Source: Acanthochromis polyacanthus
Taxonomy: Eukaryota; Chordata; Actinopteri; Pomacentridae
DNA: 64,000 nt
Direction: 5' to 3'
Assembly (NCBI RefSeq): GCF_021347895.1
Contig: NC_067114.1
Location: 28,834,373 to 28,898,372, forward strand
The notes beneath the pieces are model-generated. The model was not told where the DNA came from and ran no database searches. It saw nothing but the letters and a program-made list of their open reading frames with translations. Positions 11,037-23,000 of this stretch are shown here, piece by piece (the first letter of the stretch is position 1; each line of letters starts with the position of its first letter). A program made the position numbers and the translations under genes.

Positions 11037-14000
11037 CTGAGGAACAGAAACAAGGAAAGAGTTACTCAAACTGTGGCCCTGAAACTTCATCAGGACACAC
11101 ATTTAACTGAACTTTACGTCATCGGTTGCTGAAAAACCTCCGATAACCAGAACTGGCAACTCCTGGGGAGGCGATTGCTGCAGTTTGTTGTACAGCAGGA
11201 AACCTCAAGATTCAAAGACGACCAACACAACTGCCTGAGCCACAGTCACCACATTCTAGTTTGGGAACCATGTTTCCAGCTGTAGCCCAAGTGATCATAT
11301 TTGGTAACTTCGACACATTAAATATGGCGCTGCTCCCGCCCCTCAGTGACGTGGAGAAGCATTTGATTTCCACCCAGCCAACCAGTGAAGATCACTCTAC
11401 AGCACATCGTGGCATTTGACCAATCAGCAGAGGCCTGGAACAGATCAAACATTCTCTTTTTTCCAAAGATGGAAAAGGACGGACTTGTGGCTCGGTCCTC
11501 TTCCATATTTGCAGCCGAAACGTCAGAACTCACCGTGGTTAGTTGATGTTTCAATGAGTGCCTTTTAAGTGGGGTTTAGAGTTACTGTACACTGAAAATA
11601 TACATAACAATAATAAAAAGTCACACTAACAAGGAGGCCAACAACAGATCATGAAGCTGTATGTTCTTAAGTGGTCTTGTTTTTCACCTACTGGGCTCTT
11701 TACTGTTACCGTCAATTCAAGCTATGATTAAACACGCATTTACGCTAGTTTTTCCACGACTGAAGGATAAAACGTAGCGACGCGAACAACTCAAATAAAA
11801 GGTCAGTTATTGTAGTCTTGTTCAACTGCTTGCATCATCTTCAGGAATCCTTTGGCATTCTGTTCCAGTTGCGTCATGACTGGCAGCATTGTTAACTGAC
11901 AGTATCGGTTACCCATTATTATTGATTGGATGAACTTTTCCACAACGTTAGCCAGAAGCCCCCTACAAGTTTGCATTCAAAAATATCACTTTTCCGTGAA
12001 ATTTGCAACCAGAAACCAAATTTTCAAATGAAAATATGAACTTGCTGGAACATGTGACCGCATTACCAACGGTTAACCGTGACTGTTTGCAAGACACATA
12101 ACATTTTTACAGTAAAAATACATACATATGTACACGACCAGTCAAATGTTTGGACACTCCTTCTCATTCAAGACTTTTTATTTATATGTATTATTTCCTA
12201 CATTGTAGATTAATACTGAAGATTAACACTTTTTTGTTTACAACATAATTCCATGTGTGTTCTTTTATAGTTTTGACGTCTTCTGTATTAATCTACAATG
12301 TAGAAAATAATTAAATAAGAACCATTAAATAAGGTGTCCAAACTTTTGGCCTGTAGTGTATGTATATATGAAGTCAGTGGTTGTAAAACTCTAGAGCTTA
12401 ACAAGCTGATGGTAATAACTTAACAGCATGCCGACAATAGAACTTCACCGTCGTATTATCAGATACTAACACTGGAGCACCCATAGTTATTCCTGCAGAC
12501 TCATGATTAAAGTTTAAAGGCCTATAGAAGGGTAAATATACTATATATACATGAGTTTTTAATGGAATTCTTGCAAGATATAATTCAAAGAATTCACCAC
12601 TGTTCAGAATCACGCAATTCCAATATTAAATTTATTATGTAATGTTAAATTATTACAAGTGTACTGATTCTCCATATACTGGCCCATAGTAAGAACATTA
12701 AGTGCATGTATTAACAGTACAGACACAATGAATATAGAATATCTCAAAACACTGAGCTGAATATCTCTTCAATAAATGTTCTGCGGTTGGAGATGAATCA
12801 GTCGTGTTGACGCAGATACAAATGGTATGATCTCTGTTTCAACCGTGCTTGCAAATTGAGCATCAGGTTACACAAATATGCCTCTGGGGCAACCTGTCAG
12901 CTTCAGAGAGGAACGAATGGATCACAAATCATACAATCAGTCAGTGAAGGGTACTTTTGTCTGAAACAGGTTTTAACTGCGCCGTAAAGAAAAAAACAAA
13001 ACGCCCACGGACTGGAGCTGCTTGGAGAAAAAGCTCCGGCAAGTAATGGAGAAGAAAAAGATAAAAGTCCAAAGAAAAGAGGAGAAAACAAGAGAAAACA
13101 GTCTTGGCCCTCAAATTGTTTTCTCCTCCATCCTGGGGATTATTATCCTGGGAGTTTATGAAAATGGTTGATGTGGTTTCATGGAAGATATTTTATTCTA
13201 TAAAAAGTCTAAATTCAGACTGCTTTAATTGACTCTGAATATGTGGAAAAAATGATCCCTTTACCCAGTAATCATAAAGGCGCTCAGCTTTCACACCCAA
13301 GAAGTCATGGAGAGCAAAATGTGACGTTTAATTTGATCTCTATTGTTCCAGTGTATGTGCTGACGTCAACCACCGCCTGTCAGACGTTAGCATGGATAGT
13401 GGCAGGTATATAAAATGGAACTGTCACTCCATAAATATGCAATACCACTGCAATTAAAGCCTATAATGACTCAACACTTTAAACTATATCCTCAAGCTTT
13501 ACACCATATTTGGTCAGTTCTACTAATATTAAAAATCATATCTGAAATCTGTAGTTCTCATTACAGTTGTCCAGCAAAGTTCCTTCTTTGTAATAATCTA
13601 TATATGAAAGCAATAAAAGTGACAGCCACCAAACCGCAGTGCCTCCAATATAATAATTACCTGAAGTGGTGTACCGCTGTGGATGAAAACCCAAAGCGAG
13701 TGTGTGGAGCGCAGCTTATGAGGCCAGGAGTCAATCAACAGCACGTTAACTTAATGCAGCCTCACCGAGAGGATTTCTGCTGTAATTATTGGTTTCATAT
13801 TCCAGCAGCAACATGGAGTTGACAGCTTCCCTGAGAGCGTGGCTAATGACACCGACATGAGGGGAGGAGGGTGGCAGAGAGGCAGGCCAGGTGCCACCGA
13901 CACAGACAGCGCGAGTGTGTGAACATTAATGCATCAAACCAGCAAATCTCTGCATGTTCCTGGATTCTGGGTGAAAAAGTTGATCAGTTTTTTTTTTACC

Positions 14001-17000
14001 CAGAGGTCTTGCGTGCTGCATAAGCAGCAAGAGATGGTTAGATATGATGGAAGTTTCAAGGAAAAACATCAGAACTGTGCTACGTGCCGTTTCTCAGCTG
14101 CATCTGGGAACATTAGCCGTTTGGATGGAAAGCGGTCAGCGGTTGGCTGGCAGCCTAATGGCATGGAGGCGGGAATGGCGATGCGGTGTATGATCACTAT
14201 CTTCAAGTAAGTGTGTGTGTTTGTGTTTCCATCTGCATATGAAAATGCACACGTGAGCTACATATGTAGATGCATGAGTGTGTGGACTAAAGTGCACCCA
14301 TGTATGTGAGGAATGTGCACAGTACACAAAGCACGTAAACACACCGGGGTAATTACAGCTGACTGTACGTCTCAGCTCAAGCTGTTCTGCGTCTTCGTCT
14401 ATTAACTATGTCACCAACAGCAGAGTGGCGACTGGGCCGTTTCACATTTTTAATATATATTGTACCATTTTGGCCACAAATAGTAAACCCATTACGGTTC
14501 AAAAGTTTAGGATGACCCAGGCAATTTCATCACACTTTTATCCATGTGTTAACATAACTGCTACAAGGGTTTTCTAACCATCAATGAGCCTTTCAACAGC
14601 ATTAGCTAACACAATGTAGCATTAGAACACAGGAGTGATGGTTGCTGGAAATGTTCCTCTGTACCCCAATGGAGATTTTCCATTAAAAATCAGCTGTTTA
14701 CAGCTACAATAGTCATTTACCACATTAACTATGTCTACACTGGATTTATCATTCATTTAACGTTAGCTTCATTGAAAAAAAAAATGCTTTTCTTTCAAGA
14801 ATGAGGACATTTCTAAGAGACCCCAAACTTTTAAACGGTAGTGTATTTTTACAACATACTTTTTAATGTCGTTTTTATGCAATAAGTATGGTTTTAAGAC
14901 TCAAACATTTAAATTGTTCTAAAAATATGAAAATATAATTATTTTTAAGGATTATCTCTCCTTTTGCTACACCTGAGGTTTAGCAACATTTTTAGTATCA
15001 AATTTCAGCGGTTTACAGCAATTTATTTTTATTTTTTTACTTCAGATGGTGAAAGAAAAGGAGCAAAAACCAGGAGTGGTCAAACATACAGGTCAAAAGC
15101 AATCTTTGGAGGAGAAAGCTTAAGCAAAAAGTAGAATTATAATGTAAAGTAATAGTTTGTGGACATTAGTCACAGCATACCACCCTCCTCAAGAACAGGA
15201 GTGTCGTGCTAAAGGCTAGCTTAAACAAACTTTTCCCAATCTTTGAAAAAAGAAACAGCTGTACTATAGCACTTATGCTCTTTGTGGCCAAATATGAGAA
15301 AACTTCAAACATGTTTACAGAGTTACCCAGTGAACAATGTTTATATGGGTAAACTCTGAACACAGTGCCCATTCAGGTCAATTCATTGGTACTTACAGGA
15401 TGTAGCACAGTCAGTCAATCAGCATTTTTTGATTCAACCTCCAAAAATGCATCTCTGTATATTAAAGTTACATATTTTGTCTCCAGTGTCTTAGATTTAA
15501 CTCTACACCGCTGCGTCCTCTAGAGTTCGGAGGTCTATTAAGCTCCCGCCTTATTCTTCACCCACTGGCAGCTCGAGCACACCAGCTCACCTACATCTTG
15601 GCTCAAGCACTGTAAAACTCATCTCCACTGCACAATTGGAGGACTTTAGACACACGACCGGGAACAGATTCTAAACAATGCATTTAAACAGGATTAGCTC
15701 GTTTGGTTTTAGAACTCATGAAACCTCGAAAGTATAAATAGATGCTTCTGAGACTGTCACAGTTCCAAGGTGGAAACTTTCTGCCATGGTACTGACCCCC
15801 TTTTTGACTCATGTCATCTTTTATATCACAAACACCAAAAGAACATAACTAATGGTACATTTTCACCAAAGGGGATCAATGCAGCTTCACTTCCTGGTTC
15901 AACTTTATACGTTCTTGTCAGAGTTGCACACATAGAAAGATTATTCAAGATGCTATGGATGCATAAGTGATAGCTAGTCTCGAAGTATCCGGACCCTTTT
16001 CAGACCATTTGCTCTCCAGTTGGACCCATTTGTAGAGATGTTGCTGCATTCTAAAATCTTAGAAATGACAGATCAACATATTCTCATTGCCAACTTATCA
16101 GGTTCTGAGTCAGGAACCCTTTGGTTTCATTTTATAATGTGTCTGGTACCCCTTTAATGTCATTTTGGTTGAGGTAATATAACGGGTCTCCACCCAGGAG
16201 ACAATTATTTTTGTTTTTAGTCACTGTTTGGTTAGATTTTTGGCAAGAAAACTCCTTGGTTAAGCTTAGGAAAAATCCTGGTTTGGAGTAAAATACACCT
16301 TTTCACAACATTAACCACATATTAGAAGACAAACATTTCTCATTTGCAGCCAGCGTGACAAGTCCCATCCAGTATATGACCGGTTTGTCTGAAAAGCAGC
16401 TGCAGAGAACATTTGGCTGCGGTTTCATGTCTTCTGTTTCAAACGTCAAGGAAGTTTATCAGACTAACCTGTTGAGAAATGAGGCTGAAGTGGTACCCAA
16501 TGCTTTAAAATGTGACACCAGGGGGTCCTGATAAAGCGTCCATATGTGACAACTTTGGACTAAGACCTCCCAGTAAGTCCAGTTTTATCAGAACCAACAG
16601 ATGGAGCAAAAACCATTAAGCCTGAGTTGTAATTAAAAGTATTTAGAATTTCAAGCTATAGTTAATTATTTGGTGCTAAAGTAAGGAAACTAAACCTTGA
16701 ATGAGTAGCTCATCATTTTTGGAATATGCACTTAATTATAAGGCAACATCCAGCTGCTGGTTGGCAGGTTACCAGCACCTCTAATGCACATTAATTTACA
16801 TGTTATATCTTGCTTGTTTAAGCTATGCAAAATAAATGTCATTTACTCCAAAGCTGCATCTGAAAATCACCAGCTTGCTCTGTCACACCAACCCTGTCTC
16901 CCACAAACCATTGAATTTTCAATTACATTTTGAAAGAAACATACACTCTTACAGAAAGGTAAAGCTGTGACGTAGTAGGAGAGGCTTGTGTCATTGGCAT

Positions 17001-20000
17001 CCACTCTAGTGTAAATGATACAGACAAAGCTAATTTTTGTTCCACTGCAGTTACAGATTCAGATTTACATCAGCATTTAGACACTAAAACATCCAGATCA
17101 AGTGGCAGACAGAGTTTAAATAGGGAGTGATTTCAAAGTAAAACATCCTGCAAACGCTGAGCTTTAGGAACCATGTAGCGTTGCTATTTACACCCGATTT
17201 GGTTATCAGCCCATTTAATAACCAATTATGTAAAATCTCCACCAGAAACAAAATGGAACCTCGGAACACGTGGCAAATGTAGCAATCATGATCCTTTCCC
17301 CTACCTAACCGAGTAGCTTTGGTACAGACAAGCAAAGAGTCAAAAAAAAAAACAGCGAGTGAAAAGTCAAACCAAGACTTCAGTGAAAAAACATAACTAT
17401 TAATTGTTTAGGACAGGATTTGAACTCAATTCTTCTCAAAGGATAAAAATCCTCCCTTTCAAGACTCCAAATACAGACTTCAGTTCTTTTTGTAGGCATC
17501 AATTGTCATTAAACGTAGCGACAGCAGGATATTAAGTCGACTAGTAGTCGGCTTAATAGTAGTAGGAGGAGGTCCCTGCTTGCCTACTGACAACTACTAA
17601 ATGGTACAACATCCAAACTGGGGGTTATATGAAAGGTCTCTCCTGTTAATTTTCACTTATTTCTTAAAAGGAATACCTTTTAACTGAATTCACATAGAAC
17701 TGCAGTTCCCACAAAAATCGTGCCTCCATTCCTGAAACTAACGTCATATATTTGTTAATTGCACTCTAGTATCAATTGAATGCTGCAAAGCTTGTGATAA
17801 AGTAAAATAAACCCACTTTCTCTGATCCAAAACTCCTGAAAGAACAGAGAACGGGCGCCGGAAAAACAACATGCTTCTGCAGTGAGCACACTAAGAAAGC
17901 ACAGCGAGTACGACTCGCAGCAGACCACAATGAAAACCACTTTTGCCGCTATGAAAGGCGAAGGCAAATGAATGGATCATCTCTTACTCCCAGAGTAAAC
18001 AGAGCTGCAGCGGTTAATTCATCTGGGATTAGGACAGTTCAGCTCATGACATGGGCTGCTCATGTATACTCAGCACACACACTCACATGCAGCTATCACA
18101 TTTCAAATGAGGTATTCCCAAACACTCCTATCTAATGTTCCCCAGTAGGACACCTGCTCGCTACTCCGGCCTTTATTTTTCACCTCCCTGACATGTGTAA
18201 TGTATCTGATGTAATCCTACACAGAGTATTACAAGCCTACATGTGTCATAAACCCCTTTATCTGCTCGCAGTAAGACGTTGCTACATGTCCAGCGCTATC
18301 ATTTCCTGCTGTTGCCTCGTGAAGAACAATAACTGTAATTACAGTCACAACGATTACCGCCAGAAATAACGGCATCCTGGCGTGCCAAGTCAATTTGTCC
18401 GCAGTCTGCATTCGGGATAGGTTATTTGTTAGAAAAATGCTTCCCATGTTCCAAGTCTGACCTGGTCCTCCCAAGAGCTAAAAGCAGTTTGCGATGCTAA
18501 CGACACTAGCTAGCTGATGTGATAGCTGCTTATGCATTTTGGCATGCTAATGCAATTTTTTTTCTACAGTCTACATAAAGAAAAAGGGGGATTTTGGAAG
18601 AAATCTTATCTGTTCTTTTGAAGGGCAAAAAACTGTTTATAAAATGTTGGAATTGACTCAGCTGCAGCTAATGACACTAACCTGAAGCTAGCTGAGCTGA
18701 AGCTTAAACATAAATTTAGGTATTTATTTGTTTACCAGTAACTGCGAAATATGTATTTTGACAAGCTCCTTGTTGGTAATTCAGTTTGCTTTCCAGCTCA
18801 GCTACACATGGTAGCCGCTAAATCATTCCACAATGCTGTAAAACAATAGCTAATCTTCTGCTAAAGGTTAGCTTAGTTCTGATTAGCCACGCTCGCAGCT
18901 AAATGACCTTTAATAAATTCAGACACATGCAATTGAAAATTATTTTAATATTAAATTATTTTAGTTTATTTAATGTATTTAAAAATATGTTATCTACTAA
19001 ATAATACAACTACTCAAATGCATTTCTGAATTACCAGTTTGGAAAATTTGCTCAGTGTTCCAAATTAAACCTTACAAACTCAGTGTTTGTGTTATCTACA
19101 AATCAGACATCACGTTAAGGAAAAGCTGACCCGCTCTGAACAAACGGGACCACCCATTCTTTTTATGAACATCTGTTGCTTTCTCCAAAGTCCAAACATT
19201 TGGTAATTTGTGAGCCACTTATCAGCCGTCATAGGAGAAGTCGGCTACACTGCTTTGAATTCAGAGGAATCCGTAGATTTGTGGGAAGACACAGTATAGA
19301 TTCACTACAAGTTGCATTAGCCAGAAACAAAAATCCACATTTTCCCATCAGTCCTCTCAGTGCTGTTCTGCTGAAGGTTCACCAGCACTTTTTTATTTCC
19401 TTCTACTTTCAGTTCAACACTCTGCAACTTTTGGACAACGGTTTTCAGATGGCTCTCACAACCGTCTGCTCCAGAGATACTTAACTCGGCAACAATCTGA
19501 CGATCTTTGGATGCTTTGCAGAGCTTTTGTAACTTTCATTTGATGTCCAGATTGCTTTGCATTGAGGAATGATGGTTGCTAGGAGACGTGGACGTCTGAC
19601 CTGGAAAATCCAACACCACCCAGATCTGCACACTGGCTTAAGGAGATGTTGTCTGTTAAACAGATGGAAAGACTGCGTCTGTAGAAACCCAATAACAGCA
19701 CGAATCTGAGGGAATACTGGGTCCGTTAGTGCATCGGCCCTCATATGTCAGGAGATTTATCTAGAATGGGTGTGGAGCTCAGCTTGACTGATCCATTAGT
19801 GCTGCTCATCGTCACTCCTAAGATGTTAATATTGTGTTAATATTGCAAAAGGCAGTTTGTTTTTGACTCCTTTTTCTCTTAGTTCATACTTATTTTAATT
19901 CATTTCAATTTAACTTATGAAATCAGTCAATAAAAAAACTTTATTCCCTAAAAGAACACATTGTGCTTGGAGATAACTCACTGTGCATTTTGTGACCGTT

Positions 20001-23000
20001 ATCTGATGTGAATGAATTTATCTAGGGTCAACGCTTTTCCACGACTTTGGTAGAAAAATATTCAGATTACTCCACACTGCCTTTACGGACCAGTCCTGTA
20101 CGTGAACCATTGCATGAAATAAATGAGGCAGACACTGCTAACATTGCGATCTGTGTATCTTTCTGCTTATAATTAATTTACATTTTTAAAGAAATACCTC
20201 TCCAATCATGTATTCACCTTCTTTTTAATATATTAAAAAGTCAGGAAATGAGAAAAACAGCCTGTCAAATAAACCAAGCCCCACAAAAACAGAGTTCCCA
20301 GCCAACTAACAAACATAAAAACGCCTGATAGCAATTTTATTTGAATAAAACTGTCTTAACTGGGGTTAAGGCTCTTTTTGAGCAGGTTTGTCATTCATAA
20401 ATGGTACATAAGAACTATAAAAGTGCAACATCTGCTGGTCACTAGGGGATTGTTTGAAGGCTTACAATGATAAATGTCGAAGCTGAATCACTCTGAATGC
20501 TCCAATGAGTGTCGCCAGCGTTTTTTTTATAGAATAATATTGTGGATTATTAATAAAATCCAGTGCAGAATGACCCTGAGGCTATAAAACATAATCCAGT
20601 GTTGGTTTACAGACTTCACACGACAGACAAAACGGCTGCCATTAAGCTTCTGCTGCGTGACTATGAGTCGGAGAGAAAGAAAACAGACAAATGCAAAGTT
20701 CTGAGAAGGAACGACGAACCACATTTTAGCCTCAACACAAATTCACTCAGACTCAAGCACTACACCTTCTGTGATTTACGCTGCTTCATTGCCGTGGATC
20801 TCATGACATAAACTAAACTCGTCGGAACAACTTTATCTCAGTAAATGTCAGCGTATAATTGCACTTGGAGGAACGCTGTCAGGAAGAATGCACCGGCACC
20901 TGTTGGGGCTTTTATTGAGATGTGAGTAATGAACAAAGGAAACAATCAGAACGTGTGATTGATTGGGATTAAATCTAACTTCATGTCAAGTGTTTCACTC
21001 ACACCCTCAATTAGGGAAGTTTCATATTAGTGTTTCCTAACCGTAGTCATAACAGATATTAAGTTGTTATTTTTATTAACCTTCATGTTGTCTTGTGGGT
21101 CAAATTGAAAAGTTTGAAAATGTGGAGAAAAAAATGTAAACAATCAGTGAAACTTCTAATTTAATTTAAAAAATTGGTGGGAAAAAAGAACTGTTAAAAA
21201 TGTTTAAGAATATTCACAAAAAAGGGTTAGAGCTTAAAGAAAATATGACAAGTTTCATTGATGTATATGTAATCATTTTAGATATTTTATGGATTTTTTT
21301 GGGAAGATTTTTATTTATTTTCTAGAAAATATTTACAAGAATTTTCTTGCCAAATTTGGGGGATTTTTTAAAATATTTTTTTAAGGGAAACTTAAGGAAT
21401 TATTGGAATTTTCTTCCTGAAGGTTTTGCAAATTTAAAGTCAGAAAATGTGGGAAAAAATTATCACTTTAGATATTTTTAGGGAAGATTTTTACTCATTT
21501 TTTGAAAATATTTACAAGACTTTTTCTTACCAAGTTGGGTTTTTTTTTAAAAAAAAAAAACTTTCAAAGGAAACTTAATTTTCTTCCTGAAGGTTTTGCA
21601 AATTTTCTGAAATTTGGGGAATTTTTTTTTGCTGAATTTTGGGATTTTTTCAGACAAGGAAACAATATTTTTAGTGCCCATAAATGAAGACAACAGGAGG
21701 GCTAAATGCATCAAATTGACATAGAATATTCTTATTTTTGTAGTTCCTTTGTAGCTGCATTTATTGTTTATCTGACAGTGTTAGAGTAGCTAAACCTGAC
21801 TCATACCTGGGTCTGCGTCAGGCCCAGTTTGGCGGCCAGGTCGGCCCTCTCGGGCAGGGCGAGGTACTGGGTTTGCTGGAAGCGCTGGTTGAGCGCCTGG
21901 AGCTGCAGGCTGGAGTAGATGGTGCGAGGCTTCCTGATCTTCTTCCCCTTCCCGTTCAGCCTCACCTCCCCGTTCTCGATCACCGCCGTGGGCTTCTCGT
22001 GCTCTAAAAGACGAGGGAGGGAGGAGAAGAGGTTTACCGAGATGAATATCAACGCGTGGGACAAAAACTGGGCCTTTTGACGAGCAATTCTGTGCAACAA
22101 CAACATGAACAGTAAAAGTGCATTAATGTATTATAAAGGGTTAAAGCAGTTCTGGATTTGTAGAGTAGAAACATGTTGGAAAGGAATCGCGTTTTTTTTG
22201 TCGTTTTTTGGTTCAAAAAAGAACATTTTTTGAAAATTAACAGAAAATCTTTTCTAAACCACTTTTACATATTTTAATGACAATCTTTTGTCTAATTTTT
22301 TCATAGTAATAGAATATTCTTGGCCATTTTAAATCTAAAGTTACAGAAAATGTCAAAAAAAATTATTTGATGAGGGGACAGGGATTACAGTACTGAATCT
22401 GAAGACAGAAATAAAGAAATTTGTCATGCTAGAATAAGATAAAACTGCTGAGAAATTAATCTAGCATGGGTCAATATAGCAGAGACACGATACTGTTTAT
22501 CCAGCACCTACATATATAGATATATATTAAAAAAAACAACTAATCTGAAGAACATGTTGATCCACTAACCCTCATTAACAATAACAACGGGACAAATTGG
22601 TTAAATGATGTGTGCTTTATTCACCTACACCGAGTCCATTTTAACCCTGTGACTGTGTGTGATGAGCGTTGATTTAAGACCAGAAATCTGAAATTAACTG
22701 AGAGCCGCATCAAATAAAAAGGACAGTAAAAAAACACTGATAGATCGATCCTCTTTCTTTGGCTTACAGTTATGAGCCGGGAGGGATTTTCTCCTCTTTT
22801 TTTTCTCTCCAAGAAAGCAATACTCTGTATAAGTTCGCCCACGCTGATCTTTGTTATGACATGAGTTCACAGCCTGCAGTGGCAGGAGAGAACAGCTGTG
22901 GACAAGCCAAGGCCCCACAAGACGCTGCAGCTCCGGCAGCCAGGAGGGATTCGAACCGCCGGCCTGAAGCGCCGCCACACCAGAGGAGAAGAAAACAATC

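Larger units (their letters stand above)
11037..21806 (-). other. dlx4: dlx4 intron 2 (10.77 kb, repeat-invaded)
   Basis: GT-AG phase-0 intron inside the homeodomain. Dlx introns are often 1 kb or less, so this one is expanded. It contains MITEs at 12131-12360, 14492-14845 and 21076-21705, AT-rich spacer, and at least one enhancer-like block around 18225-18430. No second gene is recognisable inside it on either strand. Confidence 0.9.

Noticed and set aside
10816..11132. Plus-strand open frames across dlx4 exon 3
   Set aside because: They are antisense shadows of the dlx4 coding exon, which has clear homeodomain homology on the minus strand.
13415..13822. 135-codon frame in dlx4 intron 2
   Set aside because: AT-rich codons, many Cys and His at random, no domain, no splice signals and no codon bias.
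19176..19744. Two adjoining frames of about 100 and 87 codons that look transposase-like
   Set aside because: I could not identify any conserved transposase motif or terminal repeats, and the frames are interrupted.
22940..22975. Possible tRNA gene
   Set aside because: Only a B-box-like word is present. No acceptor stem or A box at the proper distance.
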